Shown piece after piece: positions 44,350-53,025 of a stretch of 64,000 nt of DNA; position 1 is the first letter of the stretch; each line of letters begins with the position of its first letter. A model generated the notes under the pieces. It was not told the origin of the DNA, searched no databases, and saw only the letters and a list, made by a program, of their open reading frames with translations. The position numbers and the translations under genes are program-made. This DNA comes from Pyxidicoccus caerfyrddinensis (GTDB lineage: Bacteria; Myxococcota; Myxococcia; Myxococcales; Myxococcaceae): assembly GCF_010894405.1 (NCBI RefSeq), contig NZ_JAAIYA010000030.1:62001-126000 (forward strand). Direction: 5' to 3'.

Positions 44350-45021
44350 ATGAAAACGCTGCACAAGCCGCTGCAGATCACCGTGTACCAGGATGTGCTC
44401 TGTGCCTGGTGCTACCTCGCCGACCAACGCCTGGACGTGCTGCGCCAGGAGTTTGGCGAAGCCCTCCGCTGGAGCGTCAGGCCGTATCCGCTGCGCCTCC
44501 AGGACGCGCTTCCCACGGAGCGCGAGAAGCGCGGGCTCGTGGAAGAAGTGCAGCGCGCGCAGCGCGAGCCGGACCCCGCCGCGAGCCTGCTGTCCACGGA
44601 CCTGTGGCTCGGGGGAGACCCTCCGCGCACCAGCGTGCCGGCGCTCGCGGCGCTCGAGGCCGCGCGGCTCCAGGGCCCGCAGGCGCGCGCGTTCCTCGCG
44701 AAGTCCATGCAGCGCGCCGCGCTGGAGCAGGGCATCAACGTGTCCCGCACCGACGTGGTGTTCGAGCTGGCGTCGCGCGTGGGCCTGGCGATGAACGAGT
44801 TCTCCGCGGCCTTCCGCTCGGAGGAGACGCGCCGGCTCATCCTCGACGAGCACCGCGACGCGGCCAACCGCGGCGTGCGCGGCGTGCCCACGCTGGTCAT
44901 CGGCGGCCGGTGGATGCTGTGCGGCCTGCGCGAGCTGACCGAGTACCGCGAGCACATCCTCGCGTGCCTGGGGAAGTCCTCCGTGCCGCGCTCGGGTTCC
45001 GCCGAGCGGCTGGTGCACTGA
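44350..45021 (+). CDS. DsbA-family (FrnE-like) thiol oxidoreductase
   Basis: 223 residues from the ATG at 44350. Thioredoxin-like fold with CxxC in DVLCAWCYLADQRLDV (Cys19, Cys22 region), a helical insert (about 60-160) typical of DsbA/FrnE (COG2761), and cis-Pro in VRGVPTLVIGGRWMLCG (near 190). There is no signal peptide, so it acts in the cytoplasm like FrnE, possibly as a disulfide isomerase or polyketide-related oxidoreductase. Substrate unknown. Downstream lies a duplicated terminator. Confidence 0.9.
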   Translation: MKTLHKPLQITVYQDVLCAWCYLADQRLDVLRQEFGEALRWSVRPYPLRLQDALPTEREKRGLVEEVQRAQREPDPAASLLSTDLWLGGDPPRTSVPALAALEAARLQGPQARAFLAKSMQRAALEQGINVSRTDVVFELASRVGLAMNEFSAAFRSEETRRLILDEHRDAANRGVRGVPTLVIGGRWMLCGLRELTEYREHILACLGKSSVPRSGSAERLVH

Positions 45022-45028
45022 AGCCCCC

Positions 45029-45094
45029 GGGCCCGCGCTACTTCGCGCGGGCCCTTGCAGCGCCCCCCGGGCCCGCGCCACTTCGCGCGGGCCC
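45029..45094. terminator. Tandem pair of near-identical terminator hairpins
   Basis: Two copies of a 10-bp perfect stem GGGCCCGCGC/GCGCGGGCCC with a 6-nt loop (TACTTC, then CACTTC) lie at 45029-45054 and 45069-45094, spaced exactly 40 nt. They fill the gap between the convergent DsbA-like and zinc-finger genes. The near identity suggests a recent 40-nt tandem duplication. T-runs are short. Confidence 0.75.
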
Positions 45095-45102
45095 GTTGCG
45101 TT

Positions 45103-46113
45103 TCAGGCCTCCTCCGCTCCGTTGCTGACCGCCAGGTAGAGGCCCGCGAGCAGGAGCTGGAAGAAGGCCGCCGCGGGAAGCACGCCCACGCAGCAGGCCA
45201 GGACGCCCGCCATGGTGATGAGGGAGCCGAGCAGGAACGTCCCCACCATGGCCAGGCGCTGCCCGCGCGCATAGGCGAAGCAGCGGCGCAGCGTCTCGAC
45301 GGGGCTGGGGTTCTCGCTCCGCGCCATCTCCGGCTGCACCAACATCAAGGGCAGTATCAGCCACATGCCCGGGAAGATGTAGAGCACACCGCCCACGAGC
45401 ACCATCATCGCCAGGCTGGGCCCCAGTGAACCGAGGACCCGCACCAGCTCCGCGGACGTGTCCTGCCCTCCGTTCGCGCCCGTCCAGTCCGCGCCCCGGA
45501 GTGCGTCGAGGCCTCCCGTGAGGGCCGCCGCGCCCAGCGCGCCGCCGAAGATGAGCACCACGACGGGAATCATCAGCGCGAAGGTGAGCAGCGTGGTGAG
45601 CAGGTACGGCACGGCCTTGTGGAACTGGGTGAACATCCGCGCCACGTCCGCGCGCCGGCCGTCGAGCACGTCGAACAGCATCCGCATGAAGCCGATGGAC
45701 ACCAGGCCCTGCACCACCGTCGACAGGATGAAGCCGATGACGAGGAACAGGCCCGTCACCGCCCAGTGGTCCGCCATCCCGCCGACGAAGGAGAGGATCT
45801 GGGAGATGACGTTGCCCACCAGGGAGCCGGCGATGACGATGAGCACGCCGACGCAGATCATCACCCACTCGCGCTTGAAGGCGCCCCAGCACGTCTCCAG
45901 CAGCGCGCCGACGCTCCATTGCTCACGGCTCAGCGCGAAGGCCTGCCCCAGCCCGGCGCGCTCGCGGCACGTGGGGCAGGTGAGCTGGAGGCCGCCCTCG
46001 CTGCACGTGTCGCACATGAAGTTGCCGCAGCGCGTACAGGTGCGCGACGCCCGCTGCTCGGGGTGAAGCGGGCAGAGCGCGCCCGCCCCCCGTCCGAAGT
46101 CCATCTCCGCCAT
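45103..46113 (-). CDS. Zinc-finger multi-pass membrane protein
   Basis: About 336 residues. The N-terminal B-box-like zinc site (about 12-50) is Cys/His-rich: CPLHPEQRASRTCTRCGNFMCDTCSEG, then LTCPTCRERA. Six or more membrane segments follow (for example ICVGVLIVIAGSLVGNVI, WAVTGLFLVIGFILSTVV, LITMAGVLACCVGVLP), with an amphipathic pattern like the YciC/DUF975-type family. The zinc site is probably cytoplasmic. The ATG at 46113 has GGGGAACC upstream. Function unknown. Confidence 0.85.
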   Translation of the reverse strand: MAEMDFGRGAGALCPLHPEQRASRTCTRCGNFMCDTCSEGGLQLTCPTCRERAGLGQAFALSREQWSVGALLETCWGAFKREWVMICVGVLIVIAGSLVGNVISQILSFVGGMADHWAVTGLFLVIGFILSTVVQGLVSIGFMRMLFDVLDGRRADVARMFTQFHKAVPYLLTTLLTFALMIPVVVLIFGGALGAAALTGGLDALRGADWTGANGGQDTSAELVRVLGSLGPSLAMMVLVGGVLYIFPGMWLILPLMLVQPEMARSENPSPVETLRRCFAYARGQRLAMVGTFLLGSLITMAGVLACCVGVLPAAAFFQLLLAGLYLAVSNGAEEA

Positions 46114-46367
46114 GGTTCCCCGCTCCTCGCTTGGCGGCCCACCAGTCCACCCGGCTCGGGCCGCACACATTTCCACCTACACTACCCGGGGCAGTGTCCA
46201 CCAGAGGACGGCAGAGGGTATCGTGCGAAGGGGAAGGCGCTCTGGGCGGGGCGATCAGCCAGGGAAACGTTCCCCGGTGTGAATTTCCGTCGCCTTGCCG
46301 CGTCTCCTCCCGTGTGGTCGCGAAAGTGGAGAGCCTGCCGCTCCACTCCGCCCAGGAGAATGCTCAC

Positions 46368-47678
46368 ATGCGCCGCCTGCTCGCACTCGCCATCCCGCTC
46401 GCCCTGATGATGGGGACCGGCTGTGTTGCCCACGTTCATGACGGCCCGTACCGGAGCACCTACCGGACGGTCGAGGTGGACTACAGCTACTCGGGTGACC
46501 ACCCCGTGCCGGACGAGTACGGCGGGGGCTGGTGCTCGGACGTGCACACGCACGTGCACGACTACCGGCCGACGACGACGTACTACACGTACACGGACAA
46601 CGTGTACTACTACCGGGGCCCGTCGGTGGTCTGGTACTGGGACTACCACCCGCTCGTGGTCGGGGGTTACTGCAACCTGCACGGGCGCCACTCCCACGAC
46701 TACTACCCGAGCTCCGGCCCGGGCTACCGCTACGAGCGCAACCGCGGCTACGTGTGGGACCGGACGCACCGGGCTTCCCCCGTGTACAGCTACGTGGGCT
46801 CCTCGCGCGGCGCGGCTCGCTCGTCGAACTACAACAACCGTGACTCGTCCTACAGCCGTCCCCCGCCGCCGTCCGGCACGGGCTACGGCACGACGCCTCC
46901 GCGTGGCAGCGGCAACGGCAACAACGGCGGCTGGGGCAACGGCGGCAGCCACTCCGGTGGCGGCTACGGCAACAGCGGCAACGGCAACAACGGCGGCTAC
47001 GGCAACGGCAACTCCGGCAACGGCAACTCCGGCAACGGTGGTGGCTACGGCAACCCGCCTCCCGGGCGCGGCGGTGGCCGGGGCCACGGTAACGACGACG
47101 ACGACAACCACGGCAACAACGGTGGCGGCTACGGCAACGGCAACCACGGCGGCGGTAACTCCGGCAATGGCAACGGTGGCGGCTGGGGCAACTCCGGTAG
47201 CGGCAACGGCAACTCCGGCAACGGCAACTCCGGTGGCGGCTACGGTGGCAACTCCGGCAACGGCAACTCCGGCAACGGCAACTCCGGTGGCAACTCCGGC
47301 AACGGCAACTCCGGTGGCAACTCCGGCAACGGCAACTCCGGTGGCAACTCCGGCAACGGCAGCGGCTGGGGCAACTCCGGCAGCGGCAGCTCGGGTGGCA
47401 GCTCTGGCGGTAGCGCCACGCCGCCTTCGGGCCGTGGCAACTCCGGCGGCCGGGGCAACAGCAGCGGCAGCAGCAGCGGTGGCAGCAGCAGCGGCAGCGG
47501 CTGGGACCGTGGCGGCAGCAGCCGGGACTCCTCCAGCGGTAGCAGCAGTGGTAGCAGCAGCGGCAGCGGCTGGAGCAACGGTGGCTCGCGCTCCGGCTCC
47601 AGCAGCAGCGGCTCCTCCTCCGGTTCGACGCCGGCGGGACGCGGCCGCTCCGGCAAGAGCAACGGCGGCTGGCGCTGA
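46368..47678 (+). CDS. Gly/Ser/Asn-rich repeat lipoprotein
   Basis: A 436-residue secreted lipoprotein. The signal peptide (AIPLALMMGTGC) has a lipobox. A Tyr/His-rich segment (about 20-155) includes YYTYTDNVYYYRGPSVVWYW. The rest is low complexity: GNSGNGNSGG units (about 175-335) and Ser/Gly-rich blocks (about 340-430). No catalytic motif is visible. Such composition is seen in adhesive, silk-like or matrix proteins. A surface or spore-coat role is possible but unproven. The ATG at 46368 has AGGAG 10 nt upstream. Confidence 0.88.
   Translation: MRRLLALAIPLALMMGTGCVAHVHDGPYRSTYRTVEVDYSYSGDHPVPDEYGGGWCSDVHTHVHDYRPTTTYYTYTDNVYYYRGPSVVWYWDYHPLVVGGYCNLHGRHSHDYYPSSGPGYRYERNRGYVWDRTHRASPVYSYVGSSRGAARSSNYNNRDSSYSRPPPPSGTGYGTTPPRGSGNGNNGGWGNGGSHSGGGYGNSGNGNNGGYGNGNSGNGNSGNGGGYGNPPPGRGGGRGHGNDDDDNHGNNGGGYGNGNHGGGNSGNGNGGGWGNSGSGNGNSGNGNSGGGYGGNSGNGNSGNGNSGGNSGNGNSGGNSGNGNSGGNSGNGSGWGNSGSGSSGGSSGGSATPPSGRGNSGGRGNSSGSSSGGSSSGSGWDRGGSSRDSSSGSSSGSSSGSGWSNGGSRSGSSSSGSSSGSTPAGRGRSGKSNGGWR
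46905..47640 (+). repeat. Tandem repeats encoding NSGNGNSGG and SGGSSS units
   Basis: Within the lipoprotein gene, about 740 nt of imperfect repeats built on GGCAACTCCGGCAACGGC and shorter GGCAGCAGC units. The most regular part is 47161-47370. All remain in frame. The repeats are biased toward GGC/AAC/TCC codons, giving strand-asymmetric composition and likely slippage-driven length change. Confidence 0.85.
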
Positions 47679-47751
47679 CCTGAGGACCGCCGCGCACCGG
47701 AGCGGGTATTCCGGAGCGCGGCGGGTGACGCACCCAGGCTGATGGATTCCC

Positions 47752-47803
47752 GACACCGGGCCGTGTCCCCTGTCCGAGACGGACAGGCGGGCCGCCCGGT
47801 GTC
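47752..47803 (+). terminator. Two-tier hairpin terminator
   Basis: The outer stem GACACCGGG/CCCGGTGTC (9 bp) encloses an inner stem CCTGTCCG/CGGACAGG with an AGA loop. Plus-strand TCTCTTT follows. It lies 73 nt after the repeat lipoprotein gene and fits a rho-independent terminator for it. Confidence 0.75.
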
Positions 47804-47903
47804 TCTCTTTGCGCAGTGCACACTCCACCTGGCGTCGGGCAGGGGACGGACGGCGGGCGGGGTGGATTGCCGCCGCGAGAGGCCGTGAAGATGTTGCCGG
47901 CCG

Positions 47904-48764
47904 ATGAAGCGCCCTTACCTGATTGCCACCTGTGTCCTGCTTGGGCTCGCGTCGGGCTGCGGCTCCGGCGGTTCTACACCCGACCCCGGCGTCCGCACCG
48001 AGGATGCCGAGGCCGTGGACCTGGACAACCTCCGCATCCGCATCAGCGGCCGCGCCGAGGTGCTGCCCGAAGCCGCGCGCCTGCTCGAGTCCCGGGGCCA
48101 GTCGCTCCCCTCGCTGGATGGCGTGCCCATCTCCATCGAGGAGCCGCTGCGCCTGTCCGTCAATGACGTGAACGCCAGCCTCGGCACCGGCGCGCTGTCC
48201 GGAGACGGAGACTTCAGCGTGGACGAGGTGCCCGTGCGCGAGGTGCACCAGAGCGTCGCGGTGGGCATCGTCGCGCCGGGCTTCGTGCACACGGCCACCG
48301 TCGTCTACGACACCGCCTTCACCGGCGCACGGCCGCGCACGGACCTCATCGACGTGCACGCCTGGGCACTGCCGGAGGCCTTCCACGACGCGCTCTCCGC
48401 CGCCGTGGGTGAGGCCCGCCTGCGCGGCCACACAGGGGACAAGGCCGTCACGCTGCGCGACGCGGGCTTCGTGCTCGGCCGTGTGGTGGACCTGGACGGC
48501 CGCCCCGTGGTGGGCGCCCGCGTGACGCTCGACCGGGACGACCTGGCCGACCGCGTCTACTACCCCACCGAGGACTTCGCCGCCGTGAAGCAGGACGGCA
48601 CCGACGTGCACGGCCTGTTCCTCTACGTCCACACCGGCGCGGACGCGGACACGTTCCGCCTGGGCGTGGAAGGCGCGGACGCGTATGTCCCGCGCAACGT
48701 GGGCGCCGCGCCCGGCTGGGGACTCTTCCTCACCGTGTACCCGGGCAACTTCCCGCCTCCGTAG
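47904..48764 (+). CDS. Hypothetical lipoprotein
   Basis: 286 residues, signal peptide with lipobox LASGC. An Asp/Glu-rich beta domain (about 35-200) with LRIRISGRAEVLPEAARLLE is followed by a carboxypeptidase-regulatory-like stretch (about 190-270) with GFVLGRVVDLDGRPVVGARVTLDRD. The latter is a common Ig-like fold in surface proteins. Function unknown. No co-directional neighbour lies closer than 140 nt. Confidence 0.82.
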   Translation: MKRPYLIATCVLLGLASGCGSGGSTPDPGVRTEDAEAVDLDNLRIRISGRAEVLPEAARLLESRGQSLPSLDGVPISIEEPLRLSVNDVNASLGTGALSGDGDFSVDEVPVREVHQSVAVGIVAPGFVHTATVVYDTAFTGARPRTDLIDVHAWALPEAFHDALSAAVGEARLRGHTGDKAVTLRDAGFVLGRVVDLDGRPVVGARVTLDRDDLADRVYYPTEDFAAVKQDGTDVHGLFLYVHTGADADTFRLGVEGADAYVPRNVGAAPGWGLFLTVYPGNFPPP

Positions 48765-48870
48765 TGGCGGAGAGCGGGCACGCCGCCTGCTCCCCCGCTC
48801 CCTTGCTCTCCTGACGGACGCGCCGGGCCCGCGGGCTCGGAACGTGCCTCGCTCCCACCTTGCGGACGGA

Positions 48871-48887
48871 GGTGCGCGTTGCGCACC
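48871..48887. other. Hairpin near the start of a membrane-protein gene
   Basis: A 7-bp stem GGTGCGC/GCGCACC with loop GTT, 20 nt before the next ATG. It is flanked by two copies of GCGGACGGAGGTGCG (48862 and 48890), the second of which carries the ribosome site. Its core GTGCGCGTTGCGCAC also occurs at 62891-62905. It could control translation of the next gene. Confidence 0.45.
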
Positions 48888-48907
48888 GCGGACGGAGGTG
48901 CGGCGCC

Positions 48908-49357
48908 ATGGAGCGACACATCATGCGGGGCTACGCGAGCCTCCCGGTGCGCAAGCACGAGCGCTCGCCCGCGACTCGCCGCCGGCCGCGACGGTGGCTC
49001 CCGGAGGACCGCTTCGAGCGGGACAATGCCCTCGCCTCCCTCTGGGGCATGGTGGGCGCCACCGTGGCGCTGTTCCTGGCGCCCGGGGTGAATGGCTTCA
49101 TCGCCGGTTGGGCGGGCAGTGGAGCCCTGGGCGGCTCGCGGCGGGCGCTGCGGGTGGCGCTGCTGGCCGTGGGGCTCGCGGCGCCAGCGCTGTGGCTCCT
49201 CCTGGGTCCGCTGCACCTGCCCGTCCTCGGCCTGTACCCGGGCGTCGGCACGGGGAAGGCCATCCTCCTGTCGGTGGCCGGGCTGCTGCTGGGCGCGGGG
49301 GCGCGGGGCCTGCCGTCATGGGCGGCACGCGGCCTTCGCTCGCGCTCACGGGCCTGA
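48908..49357 (+). CDS. Small hypothetical membrane protein
   Basis: 149 residues from the ATG at 48908 (GGAGGTG upstream). A basic N-terminus (about 1-42) is followed by three hydrophobic segments: LWGMVGATVALFLAPGVNGF, VALLAVGLAAPALWLLLGPL and ILLSVAGLLLGAGARGL. It ends with a basic tail. No family recognised. The frame is open to 48860, but the strong ribosome site marks 48908. Confidence 0.75.
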   Translation: MERHIMRGYASLPVRKHERSPATRRRPRRWLPEDRFERDNALASLWGMVGATVALFLAPGVNGFIAGWAGSGALGGSRRALRVALLAVGLAAPALWLLLGPLHLPVLGLYPGVGTGKAILLSVAGLLLGAGARGLPSWAARGLRSRSRA

Positions 49358-49549
49358 AGCCTCGCGCAGCTCTCGCGCGCCCCCCGACCGCCCACCTGTC
49401 GACGCCCTGCCCCGCTGGCCGATGCCGGACCCGCGCGCGAGATGCATGACTTTCCGGGGCGCCCATGCCGAAGGACGGGCCCTTCCTGGACCGGGCCCGC
49501 TGCCTGGCCGCAGGGCTGGAGGAAGACCGCGCTTCGGGGGACGCCAGGG

Positions 49550-51913
49550 ATGAGCAGGACCGGAAGGCCCCAGAGTCGCACCGCGGCCACGGTCCGCGCG
49601 CTGGCGTGGCTCGCGGCGCTGGGCGTTCCCGCCATCGGGGTGCTGACCCTGGTGGGCCACGTGCGCAACGTGACGGTGCTGCGGTCGGTGATGCCCGGCT
49701 ACCCCGAGACCCAGCCCACGACCGGCCTGGCGCTGATGCTCGGAGGACTCTCGCTGGGCCTGCGGCTGTCACGCCGTGCCTCCGGGCTCCGCTCCGCGCT
49801 GGCGGTGGCCTGCGCGGTGGCGATGCTGGCCATTGGCGCGGTGAGCCTCCTCCATGACGTCACGGGGCTGGACGCGGGCCTGGTCGCGGCGATGAGTCGC
49901 TCCTCGCCGCTCACCTCCGTGTGCCTGGTGCTGCTGGGCTCCGCGCTGGCGATGCTGGGAAGCCCCCGGCGGCGGGCGAAGACGCGGGACGCGCTCACGG
50001 TGCTGGCGATGCTGCTGGCGCTGCTGGGCTTCAACGGCCTGCTGCTCGGCCCGCTGGTGGGGGAGGCCCCCCTGCCCTTCCTCGCGCAGCGGAGCATGGG
50101 CCTGTCCACGTCGATTGCGCTGATGCTGCTGGGCCTGGGGACGCTGTGCGCGCGGCCGCAGCAGGGGCTGGTGGCCCGCGTCACGCGCGACACGCTCGGC
50201 GGGTTCCTCGCGCGCCGGCTCGTCCCGGTGGCGCTGCTGGGGCCGCCGCTGCTGGGCGTGGCGCTGGTGCTGCTGTACGGCGCGGGCCTCATCAACCACG
50301 AGGCGAAGCTGCCCCTCTTCGCCACCGTGGTGTGCGCGGGCGGCACGGGGCTGGTGCTGCTGGCGGCGCGCGCGCTGGACGTGCTCGAGGTCCGCCGCCG
50401 GGAGACCACCGCCGCGCTGGAGGCCTCCGAGGCGCGCTACCGCGGGCTGCTGGAGACGGCGCCGGCCCCGGTGCTCACGGTGGACGCGCGCGGCCTCTTG
50501 CGCTTCGTCAACGCGGAGGCGGAGCGGGTGTTCGGCTACCGGCGCGAGGAGCTGCTGGGGCGCGAGGTGGAGGTGCTCGTTCCCGAGGGACTCTTCGGCG
50601 GCCGCCGCCTGGATGCCGCGCCGGATGAGCGCGCCCTGCACGGGCTGCGCAAGGACGGCTCGCAGGTGCGGCTGGAGGTGCGGCTGAGCCTCGTGTCGGA
50701 CCAGGAGGGGACGAGCCTGCTCGCCCTCCTCCGCGACGTCACCGAGCGCGAGCGGTTCCTCGCCGGGGTGCAGCGCGCCCACGAGGAGGCGGAGATGCAG
50801 CGCAGCCTCCTCCAGGTGGTGCTGGACCATGCGCCCGTGGGCGTCGTCTTCGTGGACCCGGAGGCCGGCACGGTGGTGACCAACCGCGTCGCCGACCTGA
50901 TGTATGACCTGCCCCAGGCGCCGATGCGGCAGGCCGAGTACGTGAAGCTCCTGCGCTACCCGGACGGGCGACCCGTGGGGATGGAGGAACTGCCCTCCGC
51001 GCGCGCCGCCGCGACGGGCCAGGCGGTGGGCCCGGAGGAGTACCTCATCGTCCAGCCGAACGGGCACACCGTGCCCGTGCTGGCCACGGCGGCGCCCATC
51101 CCCGGGCCCTCGGGTGGGCCGCGCGGCGTGGTGGTCAGCCTGCAGGACCTCACCACGCGCCACGAGCTGGACCAGCTGCGCGAGGAATACGTGGGCCTCA
51201 TCTCGCACGACCTGCGAGGCCCCCTGCAGGTCATCAACCTGCGGGCGAGCCTGCTCCAGCGCGGCCTGCACGCGCGCCACCTGTCGCGCGAGGAGGGGCT
51301 CACCGAGTCCATCCTGCACAGCGTGGGGTGGATGAGTTCCATGATTGAAGACCTCCTGGAGGGCTCGCGGCTGGAGGCGAAGCGGGCCCCGCTGCGCCGC
51401 GAGCCGAGGGACCTGGTGCGCTTCCTGGAGGAGACGCTGGAGCGCGACGTGCCCCCGAACCTGCGCGAGCGCTTCCGGCTGGAGGTGGCCGGCCCGGTGC
51501 CGCAGGTGTGGCTGGACCCGACGCGGCTGGAGCGGGTGCTGGCCAACCTGCTCGGCAATGCCGCGAAGTACAGCCCGCCGTCCCTGCCGGTGGTGGTGCG
51601 TGCCCGGGCACAGGAAGGGCGGGTGGTGGTGTCCGTGAGCGACGAGGGCCCGGGGCTGGCCCCCGAGGACGCCGCGCACATCTTCGACAAGTACTACCGC
51701 ACGCAGCAGGGCAGCGCGGCTGACGCGAAGGGGCTGGGCCTGGGGCTCTACATCAGCCGCCTCATCGTCGAGGCGCACGGCGGCCACATCTGGGTGGAGA
51801 GCGAGCCCGGCAGGGGCGCCACCTTCCTGTTCAGCCTGCCGGTGGAGCCCCCGCGCGAGGAGCCCGGCCCCGGCCCGCTGCCGGGCGCGACGGGGCCGGG
51901 GAACAACGCCTGA
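49550..51913 (+). CDS. Membrane sensor histidine kinase with two PAS domains
   Basis: 787 residues. N-terminal membrane region with seven or eight hydrophobic segments (about 15-280), a PAS domain (about 300-410, motif YRGLLETAPAPVLTVDARG), a second PAS (about 430-540, LLQVVLDHAPVGVVFVDPE), HisKA with phosphorylated His553 in LISHDLRGPLQV, and HATPase_c with NLLGNAAKYS, DEGPGLAP and GLGLGLYI. The ATG at 49550 follows CCAGGG; the frame is open further. No response regulator is adjacent, so it is an orphan kinase. Confidence 0.92.
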   Translation: MSRTGRPQSRTAATVRALAWLAALGVPAIGVLTLVGHVRNVTVLRSVMPGYPETQPTTGLALMLGGLSLGLRLSRRASGLRSALAVACAVAMLAIGAVSLLHDVTGLDAGLVAAMSRSSPLTSVCLVLLGSALAMLGSPRRRAKTRDALTVLAMLLALLGFNGLLLGPLVGEAPLPFLAQRSMGLSTSIALMLLGLGTLCARPQQGLVARVTRDTLGGFLARRLVPVALLGPPLLGVALVLLYGAGLINHEAKLPLFATVVCAGGTGLVLLAARALDVLEVRRRETTAALEASEARYRGLLETAPAPVLTVDARGLLRFVNAEAERVFGYRREELLGREVEVLVPEGLFGGRRLDAAPDERALHGLRKDGSQVRLEVRLSLVSDQEGTSLLALLRDVTERERFLAGVQRAHEEAEMQRSLLQVVLDHAPVGVVFVDPEAGTVVTNRVADLMYDLPQAPMRQAEYVKLLRYPDGRPVGMEELPSARAAATGQAVGPEEYLIVQPNGHTVPVLATAAPIPGPSGGPRGVVVSLQDLTTRHELDQLREEYVGLISHDLRGPLQVINLRASLLQRGLHARHLSREEGLTESILHSVGWMSSMIEDLLEGSRLEAKRAPLRREPRDLVRFLEETLERDVPPNLRERFRLEVAGPVPQVWLDPTRLERVLANLLGNAAKYSPPSLPVVVRARAQEGRVVVSVSDEGPGLAPEDAAHIFDKYYRTQQGSAADAKGLGLGLYISRLIVEAHGGHIWVESEPGRGATFLFSLPVEPPREEPGPGPLPGATGPGNNA

Positions 51914-51914
51914 G

Positions 51915-53024
51915 TCACGGGCGCCGGGCCACCCAGCGCGGCAGCCAGTCCGCGCCCTTCGCGGTGGTGAGCCGCGTCTGCCCGGTGCCATCCGCGCGCA
52001 TCAGGTACACGTCCGTGTCTCCCTGGCGCTCGGACACGAAGGCCAGGTACTTCCCGTCCGGGCTCCACGCCGGCATGTCGTCCCGCTGCTGGCCGTCCGT
52101 CAGCGCCACCGGCGCGCCGCCGGCCACGGGCGCCACCCAGATGCGGCTCTTGCCACCCGGCAGGCGGCTCACGTACGCCAGCTTCTGCCCATCCGGGCTC
52201 CACGCAGCCTCGCGCTCCTCACCCTCGACGGCCGCGCCGGACACCGGCCGCAGGTTCGCTCCGTCCGGGCGCACCAGGTAGAGCTTGTCCTGGCCCTGGC
52301 GGTCGCTGATGAACGCGAGCCACTTCCCGTCAGGGCTCCACTGCGGCGAGCGGTCCTCCTTGTGGAAGGCGGTGATGCGCCGCTCCTGCGTCCCGTCCGC
52401 GCGCGCCACGTAGATTTCCGGGTCGCCCTCGCGGCTGCACACGTAGGCCACCTCCGTCCCGTCCGGTGACACCGACGGCTCGAAGCAGCCCTGCTTCACC
52501 TGCGTGAGCGGCACCTCCGGCACGCCCTCGCGAGGCTGGAGCTTCACCACGTCGCTGAAGCCCTTCGCGTCGGACTCGGCCACCAGCCACGCGCCGTCCG
52601 GTGACCAGCTCGCGTTGCGCGCGCGCGCCCGGGGTGCGTTGAGCGGCACCGCCGCCCCGCCGCCTTCGAGGGGCACCACGCGCAGCTGCTGGAACTGGAG
52701 CCCGCCCTGCTCGCGCACGGCCACCACCAGCAGTGACTTCCCGTCTGGCGACGGCGGGCCGGGGTACTCGTCCTCCTCGCCCTTCGTAAACTGGGTCTCC
52801 TTCCCGTCCGGAGTCGCCAACCACACGTCCTTCTGCCCCGCCCGCTCCGACAGGAAGGCCACCACGCCCGGAATGGCGCGTGCTTCTTCCTTCGACAGCG
52901 GCCCGGCGCCAGACGCCCCGCCACACCGGCCGGAGCACCCGACGCCGAGCACGGCGAGCGCGGTGAGACACCGCGCCCGCCACGGCCAGGAACGCTGCTT
53001 CCGTTCGAGGCCCCGCATCGTCAT
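51915..53024 (-). CDS. TolB-like beta-propeller lipoprotein
   Basis: 369 residues. The lipoprotein signal ends at GVGC. The mature part is a six-bladed WD40-like/PD40 propeller with repeated SPDGK (PPSPDGKSLL, SWSPDGAWLV, SVSPDGTEVAY, QWSPDGKWLAF, AWSPDGQKLAY, AWSPDGKYLAF), as in TolB. It lies directly downstream of the amidase gene, the two being nearly contiguous (ATG at 53024 just after the amidase stop), so it is probably an operon. Unlike TolB there is no N-terminal TonB-like domain. It may bind the cell envelope. Confidence 0.9.
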   Translation of the reverse strand: MTMRGLERKQRSWPWRARCLTALAVLGVGCSGRCGGASGAGPLSKEEARAIPGVVAFLSERAGQKDVWLATPDGKETQFTKGEEDEYPGPPSPDGKSLLVVAVREQGGLQFQQLRVVPLEGGGAAVPLNAPRARARNASWSPDGAWLVAESDAKGFSDVVKLQPREGVPEVPLTQVKQGCFEPSVSPDGTEVAYVCSREGDPEIYVARADGTQERRITAFHKEDRSPQWSPDGKWLAFISDRQGQDKLYLVRPDGANLRPVSGAAVEGEEREAAWSPDGQKLAYVSRLPGGKSRIWVAPVAGGAPVALTDGQQRDDMPAWSPDGKYLAFVSERQGDTDVYLMRADGTGQTRLTTAKGADWLPRWVARRP

Positions 53025-53025
53025 C

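Noticed and set aside
46182-48632. Minus-strand open frame of about 816 codons over the repeat lipoprotein
   Set aside because: Composed of Ala/Val/Thr/Arg runs, which is what the antisense of Gly/Asn/Ser repeats produces. The plus strand has a signal peptide, a ribosome site and a terminator.
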